In this document: piece after piece, positions 43,530 through 53,859 of the stretch
Layout of the letters: each line of letters begins with the position of its first letter
Numbering within the stretch: the stretch's first letter is position 1
Assembly (NCBI RefSeq): GCF_000447795.1
Contig: NZ_AUNI01000009.1
Span: 487,182 to 551,181, forward strand
Length of the DNA: 64,000 nucleotides
Reading direction: 5' to 3'
Source: Bacteriovorax sp. Seq25_V
GTDB taxonomy: Bacteria; Bdellovibrionota; Bacteriovoracia; Bacteriovoracales; Bacteriovoracaceae
Position numbers and translations under genes: made by a program
The notes under the pieces: model-generated
What the model saw: the letters and a program-made list of their open reading frames with translations, nothing else
Database searches by the model: none
Told to the model about the DNA's origin: nothing

Positions 43530-44261
43530 TTAGAGGTCGTTGAATCTCTCATCAAATTGAATATTGTGATAAACCTTAATAACATCTTCATCTGATTCTA
43601 GATTATCAACAAGCTTCATAATAGTTAGATAAGTTTCATCATCAACTTCTTTAAAAGTTGTAGGAACTTGCTCAAGTGAAGCTTCTTCTGGTTGAATTCC
43701 AATTTCTTCTAGCTTCTTCGTTACTGCTCCAAATACTTCCATTGGTCCTGTTACTGTGAAGTAACCATCTTCAACTTCGATATCTTCGGCTCCAGCATCA
43801 ATCATCTCAAGAGTAAATTCATCCTCATCGATTTCGCCAACTGGAATTTCAAAAACGGCCTTTCTATCAAAAACAAATTGAAGAGAACCTGTTGTTCCAA
43901 GTGAACCACCAGCTTTCTTGAAGTAATTTCTAACATTGGCAACTGTTCTTGTGACGTTATTTGTAGATGCTTCTACGAATACTCCAACACCATTTGGCCC
44001 ATAACCTTCATAAGTGATATCTTGGTAGCCGTCGTTATCACCACCAAGTCCTTTTTTAATTGCCTTATCAACATTGTCTTTTGGAACGTTATTCTTCTTA
44101 CATTTTTCTAATGCAATTTTTAAAAGAAAGTTAGATCCTGGATCTTCTCCACCAGACTTTACAGCTTTTGTTACTTCGAAGAGAATCTTTGTATAGATCT
44201 GACTTTTAAGTTTATCTGCGGCACCTTTTTTCTTTTCGATGTTCGCCCATTTTCTTCCCAT
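43530..44261 (-). CDS. yebC: YebC/PmpR family transcriptional regulator
   Basis: A 243-aa cytoplasmic protein starting at ATG 44261 (AGAGGTAG upstream); the longer open frame to 44351 has no support. It has the family's opening MGRKWANIEKKKGAADK, GSNFLLKIALEKC, NVPKDNVDKAIKKG and YEGYGPNGVG blocks, and the acidic second and third domains. Members act as DNA-binding regulators or, in more recent work, help translation of difficult sequences; which applies here is not known. The typical first lysine-histidine positions (GHSKW) read GRKW. Confidence 0.93.
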   Translation of the reverse strand: MGRKWANIEKKKGAADKLKSQIYTKILFEVTKAVKSGGEDPGSNFLLKIALEKCKKNNVPKDNVDKAIKKGLGGDNDGYQDITYEGYGPNGVGVFVEASTNNVTRTVANVRNYFKKAGGSLGTTGSLQFVFDRKAVFEIPVGEIDEDEFTLEMIDAGAEDIEVEDGYFTVTGPMEVFGAVTKKLEEIGIQPEEASLEQVPTTFKEVDDETYLTIMKLVDNLESDEDVIKVYHNIQFDERFNDL

Positions 44262-44380
44262 ATATCTACCTCTGCTTTTTTTGGACATTATAGTAATGAA
44301 AAGGCCCATTAAAAAGACCTTTTTATTTAGCAGGTGCAAAAGAATTCGCACAATGCATTGTTTTAATGCTATATAGGGGC

Positions 44381-45760
44381 ATGGACAATAAATTTAATAA
44401 ACTAGCACTAAATAAAGAGCTCTTAAATAACCTAAAAGAGCTTAAATACAATGAGATGACGCCGATTCAGGCACTGTCTTTACCAATAATTATCAAAGGA
44501 CAGGATATTATTGCAATGGCCAAGACGGGGAGTGGAAAAACTGCTGCTTTTGGCCTTGGGATCTTAAATAAGATTCATGTTCCAAATTTTGGTGTTCAGG
44601 CACTTATTCTATGCCCGACGAGAGAGCTTGCAAGTCAGGTCGCCGAAGAGTTGAGAAGACTTGCGAGGATGACAAAGAATCTGAAGGTTTTGACAATTTC
44701 GGGTGGAACTTCAGAGTATCACCAGGAGAAATCACTCTCGCATGGGGCCCATATTATCGTAGGGACTCCTGGGAGAGTTCTGAGACTTCTTAAGAAAAAA
44801 TCGCTCAATCTTTCACAAGTAAATAGCTTTGTTCTTGATGAAGCCGATCGCATGCTGGATATGGGATTTATTGAAGATATCTCAAAAATTAATACCTATC
44901 TTCGTGAGAATGAACATCAGTCGATGTTGTTCTCGGCAACATTTCCTGAAGAAATTGTGGAGCTAAGTAAAAATATTCTTAAAGATCCAGTTGAGGTAAG
45001 TGTTGATGTTGAGCACGAAGAGACTTCTATTGAAGAAATTTTCTATGAACTTAAAACTCATAAAGAAAAAGATAAGGCCCTTTTAAAAGTACTTGGTGAT
45101 TTTCAACCTGAGCGTGCAATTATTTTTTGTAAGACTAAGAAAACATCCGATGATGTCTCAAATTTTTTACAAGATAAAGGGATTGCAGCTTTGAGTATTC
45201 ACGGAGACCTTGAGCAGAATGAAAGAACAGCAACTCTTGAGATGTTTGCCAATAGTTCGCTTTCCATTCTTGTTGCCACTGATGTCGCTGCGCGAGGGAT
45301 TGATATTAAGGAGCTTCCCTTAGTTGTAAATTACGATATTACTGACGATCCAGAGGTTTATACCCATCGTATCGGAAGAACTGGCCGTGCAGGAAATCAA
45401 GGTGTCGCAGTTACTTTTAATGTTGAATATGAAGCCCATAAAATTGATCGAATTAGTGAATTTAAAAATAAAGATATACAGGTTGTGAAACTTGAAGAAT
45501 TTGATGCAACCGAATACTTAGTACATCCTCCAATGTCGACAATCTATATTTCTGGTGGAAAAAAAGATAAACTTAGACCTGGTGACATTCTTGGGGCGAT
45601 TGTTGGAGAAACACAACTTGGGGCTGATATTGTGGGTAATATTAGTATCTCAAATATCGTAAGCTTTGTTGCTATTAAGAAAGAACATGCAAAGCTTGTA
45701 GTTTCCAAACTTCAAAATGGAAGAATTAAGAATCGCCGCTTTCGAGTGGGGTTTGCGTAG
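44381..45760 (+). CDS. dbpA: DEAD-box RNA helicase DbpA
   Basis: A 459-aa DEAD-box helicase started at ATG 44381 (GGGG upstream). Motifs in order: Q-motif (MTPIQALSLP), Walker A AKTGSGKTAA, PTRELA, DEAD in VLDEADRMLD, SAT, and helicase C motifs ARGID and HRIGRTGRAG. The last 75 residues form a DbpA-type RNA-binding domain (RPGDILGAIVGE, GNISISNIVSFVAI), which in E. coli directs the enzyme to helix 92 of 23S rRNA. Role: late 50S assembly. mntP follows 17 bp later. Confidence 0.93.
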   Translation: MDNKFNKLALNKELLNNLKELKYNEMTPIQALSLPIIIKGQDIIAMAKTGSGKTAAFGLGILNKIHVPNFGVQALILCPTRELASQVAEELRRLARMTKNLKVLTISGGTSEYHQEKSLSHGAHIIVGTPGRVLRLLKKKSLNLSQVNSFVLDEADRMLDMGFIEDISKINTYLRENEHQSMLFSATFPEEIVELSKNILKDPVEVSVDVEHEETSIEEIFYELKTHKEKDKALLKVLGDFQPERAIIFCKTKKTSDDVSNFLQDKGIAALSIHGDLEQNERTATLEMFANSSLSILVATDVAARGIDIKELPLVVNYDITDDPEVYTHRIGRTGRAGNQGVAVTFNVEYEAHKIDRISEFKNKDIQVVKLEEFDATEYLVHPPMSTIYISGGKKDKLRPGDILGAIVGETQLGADIVGNISISNIVSFVAIKKEHAKLVVSKLQNGRIKNRRFRVGFA

Positions 45761-45777
45761 TATTCTAAGAGGTATAC

Positions 45778-46335
45778 GTGTTAGGGATTTTTTTAATTGG
45801 TTTGATTCTAAGTGCTGATTCATTCTCGGCAGCACTTGCAATGGGCTTTCGCCCTTTTACTTTTAAAGATGCATTACGATTCGCTTGTGCTTCAGGTGGA
45901 GCCGAGGCCCTTTCATCTCTTGTTGGTGCTATGGCCGGGGCAAAAGTGGTTGCTCGTTTTGCTGATGTCGATCATTGGATAGCTTTTGTCTTATTACTCG
46001 CTGTCGCTCTTCATATGCTTTATGAAGGAATTGTGGAGTTTCGCGCTAAAGGAGATAGTCACGAAGGAGAGGAGAAAAAAGAATTTCATAGTTTTCTTAA
46101 AATCTTAGTCGTTTCATTTGCAACAAGTTTGGATGCCCTAGGAGTTGGCGTTGGACTTGGGGTTATGCAGGACTCTATAACTCCTTATATTGTGTCAATT
46201 GGAGCTTGGGCATTTATTTCGACGCTTCTGGGGTTATATTTGGCGAAGAAGGTTTCGACAAAGTACGCTTCAATCGCCTCAATTACTGGCGCAATAATTT
46301 TAATTGGTATCTCAATTAAGATGCTTGAAATCTAG
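45778..46335 (+). CDS. mntP: MntP-like manganese efflux pump
   Basis: A 185-aa inner-membrane protein of the MntP/YtaF family with six predicted spans and the paired motifs LSADSFSAALAMG (first half) and ATSLDALGVGVGLG (second half), whose aspartates bind metal. Family members export Mn(II). The start is GTG 45778 with AAGAGG upstream. The loop near residues 95-105 is unusually His/Glu-rich (DSHEGEEKKEFH). No manganese riboswitch or Fur/MntR site was recognised upstream. Confidence 0.85.
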   Translation: MLGIFLIGLILSADSFSAALAMGFRPFTFKDALRFACASGGAEALSSLVGAMAGAKVVARFADVDHWIAFVLLLAVALHMLYEGIVEFRAKGDSHEGEEKKEFHSFLKILVVSFATSLDALGVGVGLGVMQDSITPYIVSIGAWAFISTLLGLYLAKKVSTKYASIASITGAIILIGISIKMLEI

Positions 46336-46418
46336 TCGTTTTCAATAATTTTTATTTTTCACAATATATTGTTATTTTTCATGTATTCTATCTTGTGTGA
46401 TCAATTGAAGGTACTAAT

Positions 46419-47186
46419 TTGAAAAACATCATTTTATTCGTAGTTTTGACTTTAAGCATGAGTTCTTTTGCTCAGAATAAGCTCGTACGTGTAACTGGCC
46501 ACCCCGATTATCCTCCAATTATTTGGTATTCTGAAAAAGACGACAAGTTAAAGGGAGTAGCCGTTGAGCTTCTCGAGATTATTTTTAAAGGTAGTGAGTA
46601 TAAAATTTCATTTGAGCATGTAGCTACGTGGGGACGTGCTCTTGAGGAAGTAAATCAGGGGCGTATAGATATTCTTCTTCCTCCTTACTTAAACGAGGAA
46701 CGCAAAAAGATATACCACTTTTCAGAAAAGCCATTCATGGAAGATCGAACAGTACTTTTTTTGAAGAAAGGCTCTAAGCTTAGCTTCAAAGAGTTAAAGG
46801 ATCTTTCAAGTTACCAGGGTACCGCAATTATTAATGATAGTTTTGGCGATGAGTTTGATAAGGCATCAAAATCTATCTTGAAAATTCAACGTCTTGCTAA
46901 GACTGAGCAATGCTTTCGCTTTTTGTTACGTTCTCGTGCAGACTACCTTGTCGCTGGTTATAGTGCTGGTCTTTCTGTTGCCAAGCTGATGGGGATTGAA
47001 AATCAAATAGCTGTATATCCTGTGCCAATCATTAAAACGGGAATGTTCATGGCCCTATCAAAAAAATCTAAAATTCCAAGTGAGCCTCTGATGAAGCTGA
47101 TTAATGAGAAAATTCTGGAGATTGAAAAGACTGGTCTTATTAGAGAGCTTGAGATCAAGTATGAAGAGATCTATCAAAATGAATAA
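46419..47186 (+). CDS. Periplasmic solute-binding protein, family 3
   Basis: A 255-aa exported protein with signal peptide (cleavage near SFAQN) and SBP_bac_3 blocks: VTGHPDYPPIIWY, LKGVAVELLEIIF, GRIDILLPPYLNEERKK. It starts at TTG 46419 with GAAGG upstream. Like the protein at 22296 it has no ABC transporter partner here, and the sequences are only distantly alike, so they are not recent duplicates. Ligand is probably an amino acid or related small polar compound. Confidence 0.85.
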   Translation: MKNIILFVVLTLSMSSFAQNKLVRVTGHPDYPPIIWYSEKDDKLKGVAVELLEIIFKGSEYKISFEHVATWGRALEEVNQGRIDILLPPYLNEERKKIYHFSEKPFMEDRTVLFLKKGSKLSFKELKDLSSYQGTAIINDSFGDEFDKASKSILKIQRLAKTEQCFRFLLRSRADYLVAGYSAGLSVAKLMGIENQIAVYPVPIIKTGMFMALSKKSKIPSEPLMKLINEKILEIEKTGLIRELEIKYEEIYQNE

Positions 47187-47293
47187 AATCAGTGTCTAAT
47201 TTTTTTACACCTATTAGAAATAATTCACTCTAAGATTCTCCTAAGTTCTATTCTGGTAGCATAAAACCAACTATTAAATTATTTGGAGACATC

Positions 47294-47809
47294 ATGAAAA
47301 AAATCTTTCTATTAGGAATGACACTACTTTCTTTTAATTCTTTTGCTGGAGAATTCTTATCAAACCAGGAATGTATCTCAGTCTATCGTGATGGTTACCT
47401 TGAGCTAAGAGATTATACAGAATCATTCAACGAAGGAAGAATTGATAATTGGTCTTATTCAACTCTCGTTGCTGGTGTGTCTACTGAAGTGAGTGTACAT
47501 CGCCTCGCTTGTCTTGCTGTAGAATCACCTGCAAATACAAAGTGTGTGGAGGGTTATAAAGAAATCTATAAGGGACTTAGATCCAAAATTAAACTAGGTT
47601 CAATTATATCAGGAAACCAAAAGAAAGTTGGTTTCACCGAAAGTATGCAGACTGTGATAGACACTGAATTAGTTGAGAAGAAAGATGAATCAGTTATTGG
47701 AAAAATCTCAAACTTCTTGAAAATTGGAAAGGGAACAGTTGTTGAAGAGGTAAAGAAAGCTCGTGATATTACGTTAGTTGAGTACCTTGACCAAAAATGT
47801 GATCAGTAG
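47294..47809 (+). CDS. Exported protein of unknown function
   Basis: A 171-aa protein with a clear signal peptide (cleavage near SFAGE) and four cysteines in the mature part (QECIS, LACLAV, TKCVEG, and C-terminal KCDQ) that could form two disulfides. The rest is helical and charged. No family recognised. It stands alone between the solute-binding gene and ygiQ; a 10-bp hairpin follows 16 bp after its stop. Confidence 0.65.
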   Translation: MKKIFLLGMTLLSFNSFAGEFLSNQECISVYRDGYLELRDYTESFNEGRIDNWSYSTLVAGVSTEVSVHRLACLAVESPANTKCVEGYKEIYKGLRSKIKLGSIISGNQKKVGFTESMQTVIDTELVEKKDESVIGKISNFLKIGKGTVVEEVKKARDITLVEYLDQKCDQ

Positions 47810-47825
47810 CAATTCATTTTTACAG

Positions 47826-47861
47826 GTTTTCAAGGTTTTGATTGCTTAAGGCCTTGAAAAC
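47826..47861 (+). terminator. Hairpin between the exported-protein gene and ygiQ
   Basis: GTTTTCAAGG (47826-47835) and CCTTGAAAAC (47852-47861) pair perfectly over 10 bp around a 16-base loop. There is no following T-run, so it is a weak terminator at best; it might be a leader hairpin of ygiQ, whose start lies 16 bp downstream. Confidence 0.4.
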
Positions 47862-47876
47862 TTGTACATATCAGCC

Positions 47877-49709
47877 ATGAAAGAAAATAATCAATTACCA
47901 ATTACAGCGTGGCTTCCAACGACGATGAAGGAAGTTAAAAAAAGAGGATGGAGTGAGCTCGATGTTGTCATCGTAACAGGGGATGCTTATGTCGATCATC
48001 CGGCGTTTGGTAATGCGGTTATTGGAAGAATTCTTGAAAGTTATGGTTTAAAAGTTGCGATTATTGCACAACCTAACTGGCAGGATGACCTTCGTGATTT
48101 CAAAAAGTTTGGTCAACCGAAATTATTCTTTGGAGTAACTTCGGGGAATATGGATTCAATGGTTAATAAGTACACTGCTGGAAAACGAGCGAGATCAAAA
48201 GACGCTTATACACCAGGTGGGGATGTTAATTTTAGACCTGACTATGCAACGACAGTTTATACAAAGATCTTGAAAGACCTTTATCCTGACTGCCCAGTTA
48301 TAATTGGTGGTATTGAAGCATCTTTAAGACGTGTTACTCACTATGACTTCTGGCAGGATAAATTACTTCCAAATATTCTCACTCAATCTGGAGCAGACCT
48401 TCTTATTTATGGAATGGGTGAACAGCCTCTAAGAGCTATTACAACAGAAATGCTGGCCGGAAAGAGAATAGAAGAATTAAAAGATATTCCTCAAACTGGA
48501 TACCTTGTTCCAATAAAAGAAAAGCTTTCAACTTCAAAGGGCTGGAAAGATCTTGAACTTTCAAGTCATGAGCTATGTCTTAAAGACAAGAAGGCCTATG
48601 CAAAGAATTTTAGATTCATTGAGTTTGAGTCTAATAAGCAGTATGCAAATCGTCTGATTCAAAATGTTGGTAGTGATAAGCTCGTTATTAATCCTCCATT
48701 TCAAACAATGACCGAGTCAGAGATTGATGCTTCATTTGATTTGCCATATACAAGACTTCCTCACCCAAAATATAAGAGCAGAGGACCGATTTCAGCTTAC
48801 GAGATGATTAAATTTTCTCTTAATACACACCGTGGATGCTTTGGGGGTTGTAGCTTCTGTACGATCTCTGCCCATCAGGGAAAGATGATTGCTTCCCGAT
48901 CCAAAGCATCTGTCGCGAAAGAGCTAAATGCAATTACTAAGATGGAAGATTTTAGAGGTACTATTTCTGATATTGGTGGACCATCTGCAAATATGTATCA
49001 GATGAAAGGGATTGATCAGGATATTTGTGATCGTTGTGCAGCTCCGTCATGTATTTTCCCTCGTGTTTGTCGTAATCTTGATACAAATCCAGAAAAGATG
49101 ATAGATCTTTATAAGATGGTTAGAGAACACAAAGATGTGAAGCACTCTTACGTATCTTCTGGTCTAAGATATGATCTCATGTTTAATCCTAAATCAAAAC
49201 ATCCTGTACAGGATGAAAAATATGTTGAAGACCTTATCTCTCACCATGTTTCTGGCCGCCTGAAAGTTGCTCCAGAGCATACTGAAGATCATGTTCTTAA
49301 GTTTATGAGAAAACCAAGCTTTGAATATTTTAAGAAATTCAAAGAAAGGTTTGAAGAAGTAAGTTTTAAGAAGGGATTGAAACAAGAAATTATTCCATAT
49401 TTTATATCGTCACATCCTGGTTGTAAGCCTGAGGATATGGCAAAGCTAGCAATTAAGACTAAAGAGTTGGGATATAAACTAGAGCAGATTCAAGACTTCA
49501 CTCCAACTCCAATGACGCTTGCTACTGAAATTTACTATTCAGGTTATCATCCTTATACACTTGCAAAAGTTGATACTGCGATTTCTCTTAACGACAAGAC
49601 AATGCAAAGAAATTTTTTCTTCTGGTATAAGCCTGAGAATAAGAATTTGCTTCGAAATGTCCTTGCGAAGTGGAAGAGATTCGATCTTTCAAAAGAACTT
49701 TTTGGATAA
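47877..49709 (+). CDS. ygiQ: YgiQ family radical SAM protein
   Basis: A 610-aa protein of the YgiQ/UPF0313 family, full length. It opens with LPTTMKEVKKRGW, which is typical, and VTGDAYVDHPAFG. The radical SAM cluster motif is CFGGCSFC near residue 320. The later CDRCAAPSCIFPRVC block is also family-typical. Its reaction is not known. Start at ATG 47877 is chosen because the family begins near there; a TTG 15 bp upstream is possible. The trmK-like gene follows after 5 bp, so the two are probably cotranscribed. Confidence 0.92.
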   Translation: MKENNQLPITAWLPTTMKEVKKRGWSELDVVIVTGDAYVDHPAFGNAVIGRILESYGLKVAIIAQPNWQDDLRDFKKFGQPKLFFGVTSGNMDSMVNKYTAGKRARSKDAYTPGGDVNFRPDYATTVYTKILKDLYPDCPVIIGGIEASLRRVTHYDFWQDKLLPNILTQSGADLLIYGMGEQPLRAITTEMLAGKRIEELKDIPQTGYLVPIKEKLSTSKGWKDLELSSHELCLKDKKAYAKNFRFIEFESNKQYANRLIQNVGSDKLVINPPFQTMTESEIDASFDLPYTRLPHPKYKSRGPISAYEMIKFSLNTHRGCFGGCSFCTISAHQGKMIASRSKASVAKELNAITKMEDFRGTISDIGGPSANMYQMKGIDQDICDRCAAPSCIFPRVCRNLDTNPEKMIDLYKMVREHKDVKHSYVSSGLRYDLMFNPKSKHPVQDEKYVEDLISHHVSGRLKVAPEHTEDHVLKFMRKPSFEYFKKFKERFEEVSFKKGLKQEIIPYFISSHPGCKPEDMAKLAIKTKELGYKLEQIQDFTPTPMTLATEIYYSGYHPYTLAKVDTAISLNDKTMQRNFFFWYKPENKNLLRNVLAKWKRFDLSKELFG

Positions 49710-49714
49710 GAAAA

Positions 49715-50338
49715 ATGTCTTCTGGATTAAGTCAACGTCTCAAGGCTATCTCATCTCTTGTGCAGAAGAATTATACTTCGGTATGGGATATATGTTGTGA
49801 TCATGGAAAGCTAGGTCTTGAAATCTTGAAAAGAGATAAGTGTGAAAAACTTTTCCTTGTCGATTGTGTTGAATCTATTATGGCCAATCTCAAGTATCTT
49901 CAATCCGAGCAAGTAGATGTCATATGTAAAGATGGCGCCTTCATTGATAATCTTGGTTCAAACTCTCTTGTATGTATTTGTGGTGTTGGGGGTGAGGAAA
50001 TGATTCACATTCTTGAGGGGTTAGAGCTTCGAAATGATCTTCGCGATACAGACTTTATTTTAAGCCCTCACAATCAGGCCTATAAGGTGAGGAGCTATCT
50101 AAGAAGTAGAGGTCTTAACAAATTATCTGAGCATTTAATTACCGATCGTTCTTGGACCTATGAGGTTTTATTTGTGGGCCATCAATATAATGAGGAAGTT
50201 TCTGAAATAGGTGAAGAGTTATATCTTAATAGCTGTGACACCAGTTTGAAGCATCTAAAGAAGATCACTAAGCATTATCACAATACAAAAGAAACAATAG
50301 CGTCTAAATATAGCGCACTCTTAACTAAGCTCACTTAG
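49715..50338 (+). CDS. trmK: TrmK-like tRNA (adenine-22-N1) methyltransferase
   Basis: A 207-aa SAM-dependent methyltransferase starting at ATG 49715 (GGATAAG upstream). Family blocks: [12 protein letters not shown], the SAM loop [14 protein letters not shown] (about residues 23-36), [13 protein letters not shown], and [14 protein letters not shown]. TrmK methylates N1 of A22 in tRNA in Gram-positive bacteria; homologues in other phyla are usually annotated the same way. Its 3' end overlaps the convergent recQ gene by 18 bp. Confidence 0.85.
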   Translation: MSSGLSQRLKAISSLVQKNYTSVWDICCDHGKLGLEILKRDKCEKLFLVDCVESIMANLKYLQSEQVDVICKDGAFIDNLGSNSLVCICGVGGEEMIHILEGLELRNDLRDTDFILSPHNQAYKVRSYLRSRGLNKLSEHLITDRSWTYEVLFVGHQYNEEVSEIGEELYLNSCDTSLKHLKKITKHYHNTKETIASKYSALLTKLT

Positions 50339-52234
50339 TTTATCTAAAAATATTTTTCCATATGTTTTGAGTTTCTTAGGACCAACTCCGTACAGTTCCT
50401 CTAGTTCGGAAAGATTCGTCGGGCGTTTTCTTGCCATTTCAAATAAGGTCTTATCTGGAAAAACCTTGAAGCTTTGGGTGCGTTTTTTCTTAGCTATTTG
50501 AGTTCTGAATTCTTTTAGATAGTTGTAGATAGCAAGATCAGAATTGTCGACAGGCAGTGCAAGTTCAGTTTGATTCGAAGTTCTTGTGCTTGTCTTCTTA
50601 GTTCGTCTTGTTGTTTTCTTTGTCGCCTTCTTCTTTGTTCGCGCGGCAGTTGAAGATGTCTCTGAAGTCGATTTTGGTGGAGCAGTCTTATTATAATCAG
50701 CTTTTAGAATAACTTGTTTCTTGTCCTCAAGTACATCAATTGCAGTTGCAGTGAGGCGTAGTTCGGAGCGACCATCCATTACCATCTTGAGATGTCCAAT
50801 CGCAATTAGTTGTCTAAAGATTGAGTACCAAAGAGTTGAGTCGTGAGCACTTCCAGCATTAAAGCTTGTGATATGATGATGTCCATTTTTTTGAATGACT
50901 GGTGTAATAACTCCTTGGAGAACATCCACGACATATTGAATATTATACTTTTGTCCAGTTTCGTAAACAGCGTGAAGGGCAAGCTTTGCTAACTCTGTTG
51001 CATCAATAGTTTTGGCAACGGGAGAAAGACAACTATCGCAATTATGACAAGGTCCTTGATAGAAGTCTTCAAAGTAATTTAGTAGTACTTCTCGCTTACA
51101 ACTTGTCGTCTCACAGAAACCGAGTATGGCATCGAGCTTTTCATCGTTAACTCTTTTCCTCGGACCAGAGCGAACACCCTTGTTAGTAATCTTTCTAAGT
51201 AGAACAAGGTCTTGCATCCCGTAGAGCATCCAGGCGTGTGAAGGTAGCCCATCTCGTCCTGCTCGACCTGTTTCTTGGTAATATGACTCAAGGCATTTTG
51301 GTAGATCCATATGTGCCACAAATCTTACGTCTGGCTTATCAATACCCATTCCAAATGCAATCGTTGCGACGATGATAATTCCTCGCTGCTTGATGAAAAT
51401 TTCTTGAGCTCGATCACGATATTTTTGTGACATCCCTGCATGGTAGGCAATTGCGTTGTAACCTTTTTTAACAAGCTTTGCTGCAACTTCTTCTGTGCTC
51501 TTCCGAGAAAGACAGTAAACAATTCCTGTCTCGCCATGATGTTCAGTATCAATGAAGTCGATGAGACGATTGAAGTTATCTTCCTTTGTGCCTTTTTTTT
51601 GAATCGTGTACTTAATATTTGGCCTATCGAATGAGCTAATAAAAACTTCAGCTTCATAGAGGCCAAGAGAGCGAATGATTTCATCTCTTGTCGCAAGACC
51701 GGCCGTTGCAGTTAGTGCGACTAGTGGAACATTTGGAAAGGTCTTAGAAAGAGCACCCAGTTCCATATACTCTGGACGAAAGTCATGTCCCCACTGAGAA
51801 ACACAGTGAGCCTCATCTATGGCAAAGAGAGAAATTTCAATACGTCTTAATATATTAAGAAGAAAATCAGATTTAATTCTCTCTGGTGAAACATAGAGAA
51901 TTTTAATATTTCCATCGAGAAGAGATCGTTCGATTTCTCTTTGCTCTGTCGGTGTGAGTGATGAATTTAAAAAAGCAGCTTCAACCCCTTTTTCAATCAA
52001 TGCATCGACTTGGTCTTTCATTAAAGCAATTAGAGGGGAGACAACTATGGCCGTTCCAATTCTAGAGAGGGCAGGAATTTGGTAGCAAAGCGATTTTCCT
52101 CCACCTGTTGGCATGAGAACGAGGGCACTGCGACCATTGATTACTGTGTTAATTATTTTTTCTTGATTGCCACGAAATTCATCGTGGCCAAAAACTGATT
52201 TTAAGATTTCTCGAGCGTCACTGATATCACTCAA
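50321..52234 (-). CDS. recQ: ATP-dependent DNA helicase RecQ
   Basis: A 637-aa 3'-5' DNA helicase with full RecQ architecture: Walker [15 protein letters not shown] near residue 39, DEAH in [14 protein letters not shown], helicase C to about 340, the RQC zinc site ([15 protein letters not shown], then CHNCDSC), a winged helix, a Lys/Thr/Arg-rich linker (about 510-555) and a C-terminal HRDC domain ending in [19 protein letters not shown]. The start is TTG 52234, overlapping the upstream protease stop by 8 bp. Role: recombination and replication-fork repair. The basic linker is longer than in E. coli. Confidence 0.95.
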   Translation of the reverse strand: MSDISDAREILKSVFGHDEFRGNQEKIINTVINGRSALVLMPTGGGKSLCYQIPALSRIGTAIVVSPLIALMKDQVDALIEKGVEAAFLNSSLTPTEQREIERSLLDGNIKILYVSPERIKSDFLLNILRRIEISLFAIDEAHCVSQWGHDFRPEYMELGALSKTFPNVPLVALTATAGLATRDEIIRSLGLYEAEVFISSFDRPNIKYTIQKKGTKEDNFNRLIDFIDTEHHGETGIVYCLSRKSTEEVAAKLVKKGYNAIAYHAGMSQKYRDRAQEIFIKQRGIIIVATIAFGMGIDKPDVRFVAHMDLPKCLESYYQETGRAGRDGLPSHAWMLYGMQDLVLLRKITNKGVRSGPRKRVNDEKLDAILGFCETTSCKREVLLNYFEDFYQGPCHNCDSCLSPVAKTIDATELAKLALHAVYETGQKYNIQYVVDVLQGVITPVIQKNGHHHITSFNAGSAHDSTLWYSIFRQLIAIGHLKMVMDGRSELRLTATAIDVLEDKKQVILKADYNKTAPPKSTSETSSTAARTKKKATKKTTRRTKKTSTRTSNQTELALPVDNSDLAIYNYLKEFRTQIAKKKRTQSFKVFPDKTLFEMARKRPTNLSELEELYGVGPKKLKTYGKIFLDKLSELS

Positions 52235-52973
52235 GCGATTTTTCCCACGCTAGGCAGTCTTCGATTACACTCTTAAACGTCTTACTCTTTGCGATAAGTG
52301 TTCCCTTATTCTCTCCACCTTTTTCGGTGCAACCACCATGTGTATGAATACCAATTATTTTACCTGTTGCGACTGAGATAATTGAAGAACCAGAGTTTCC
52401 ACCCATGGTGTCGACATTATGCTCTAGTAGAGATTTTGCTCCCCAAGTTCTAGTCTTAAGAATTTCACCTTTATGAGTTTGCTGGGCAAGGTTATTTGTC
52501 ATATCCGCTCCATCTAGACCATAACCCGTGATAGAAATACTTTCTCCTCTTGATGGTTTGTCCTTCAAGTCAACTTTGTAAAATCCTTGAACATCACCTG
52601 GATAATTCCCAGTGATTTTATTTGGAAGGACTCTAATTACTGCCCAATCTCTTCCTGGTCCGCTATTTTCATAACGTAGGAAATCTTTTGTTCGATAGTA
52701 AGTATCTTCTGCGGAAGAGGCTTGAGGTTGTCCATTAATAGATCTTGGAACATTAAAAGATAACTTCTCTAGAGCATCAACACAGTGACCAGCTGAAATA
52801 GCGCACGAGCGTCCAACCATTGTTACTGTACATCCGGCCACACCCTTCATTTCAGAGGCACGTGCTATTCTTGTATCATAAGATGGTTCACGATTATCCG
52901 AGGGACCACAAATTGTTTTATCATTTGCTAGGGGTGAAGTTGCAATTAACATTGCTATAAGTGTTGATTTCAT
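52227..52973 (-). CDS. Exported trypsin-like serine protease
   Basis: A 248-aa S1-type protease with signal peptide ending near SPLAN. The catalytic triad is visible: His63 (ISAGHC), Asp109 (GRDWAVI) and Ser194 (GGNSGSS). It lacks the usual trypsin substrate-pocket sequence DSGGP; the GNSGSS active site is closer to the glutamyl endopeptidase (V8-like) group. Cysteines at 22, 48, 57 and 64 could form disulfides. It would be secreted to the periplasm or outside, suiting protein digestion. It is followed by recQ with an 8-bp overlap, an odd pairing. Confidence 0.88.
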   Translation of the reverse strand: MKSTLIAMLIATSPLANDKTICGPSDNREPSYDTRIARASEMKGVAGCTVTMVGRSCAISAGHCVDALEKLSFNVPRSINGQPQASSAEDTYYRTKDFLRYENSGPGRDWAVIRVLPNKITGNYPGDVQGFYKVDLKDKPSRGESISITGYGLDGADMTNNLAQQTHKGEILKTRTWGAKSLLEHNVDTMGGNSGSSIISVATGKIIGIHTHGGCTEKGGENKGTLIAKSKTFKSVIEDCLAWEKSLE

Positions 52974-53064
52974 ATTCTTGTCCTTGATTATTAATATCTA
53001 TTATTTCTTTTTTTTCTTAAATTCGTCAAATTTTACCTTATAATAAGGTACGAGGAGAAATAAG

Positions 53065-53703
53065 ATGGAAGTTGTTATTATTGGAGCGAGTGGTCTCGTA
53101 GGATCTCATTTAATTGAAGAATTAGCACTTGATCCAAAAATTAAAAATATAAAAATAATCACCCGTCGTCTCTTACGTCTTAATCACCCGAAGTTTGAGC
53201 AGTTTGTTCTAATAAATTTTTCTACTACTGAAATTGAAAATTTAGATATCAAAGGCGATGTTTTTATTTGCACTCTTGGGACAACAATTAAAACAGCTGG
53301 AGATCAAGAGGCATTCAGGCTTGTCGATTACGATTATGTAGTTTCTTTTAGTCGTCTCGCAAAAAAGAGTGGAGCAAAGTCTCTATTTATTAATTCGTCT
53401 TTAGGGGCCAACGCAAATTCTAAAATTTTCTATAATCGTGTAAAAGGTGAAATGGAGAATGCTGTTAAAGAATGTGGTGTTGAATCAATATACTTCTTAA
53501 GGCCATCTCTTTTGATAGGGAAGAGGAAGGAGTTTAGGGGCGCAGAAAAGCTTGGAATCTTCTTCTATCTTATGACTGGATTTATTTTTCCTAAGAAAGT
53601 GCGAAAACTCCTTGGAACAAGGGTAATTCATTTAGTGCAATACGTTCATAAAGAGCTAAAATTCCTACAAAAAGGGGTCCATATCGTGTCAGATTTTCAA
53701 TAA
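53065..53703 (+). CDS. NAD(P)-binding short-chain-type protein (YbjT/HTATIP2-like)
   Basis: A 212-aa Rossmann-fold protein with the dinucleotide loop IIGASGLVGSHL at residues 4-15, then LGTTIKTAGDQEAFRLVDY and FINSSLGANANSKIFYNRVKGE, in which the YNRVK portion matches the catalytic YxxxK of extended SDR proteins. This pattern matches the oxidoreductase HTATIP2-like/atypical SDR group. Substrate unknown. Start at ATG 53065 has GAGGAG upstream. Confidence 0.82.
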   Translation: MEVVIIGASGLVGSHLIEELALDPKIKNIKIITRRLLRLNHPKFEQFVLINFSTTEIENLDIKGDVFICTLGTTIKTAGDQEAFRLVDYDYVVSFSRLAKKSGAKSLFINSSLGANANSKIFYNRVKGEMENAVKECGVESIYFLRPSLLIGKRKEFRGAEKLGIFFYLMTGFIFPKKVRKLLGTRVIHLVQYVHKELKFLQKGVHIVSDFQ

Positions 53704-53859
53704 TCTGACTTCTTTCGCTTTTGTGTTGCAGTGGTCAATGTTGTATGCTAATTATTGGCTTGTTAACAATGCAACTGTTCCGAGATTTTTCCCAGATTTT
53801 CTGTCTAACTTCTCAAGAGCGTGGTGCTATAAACCATTTAAACGAGAGGAGATATCGAA

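Noticed and set aside
46361..46372. Perfect 12-bp palindrome (ACAATATATTGT) upstream of the second solute-binding protein gene
   Set aside because: It lies in very AT-rich sequence where such palindromes arise by chance, and no second copy was seen.
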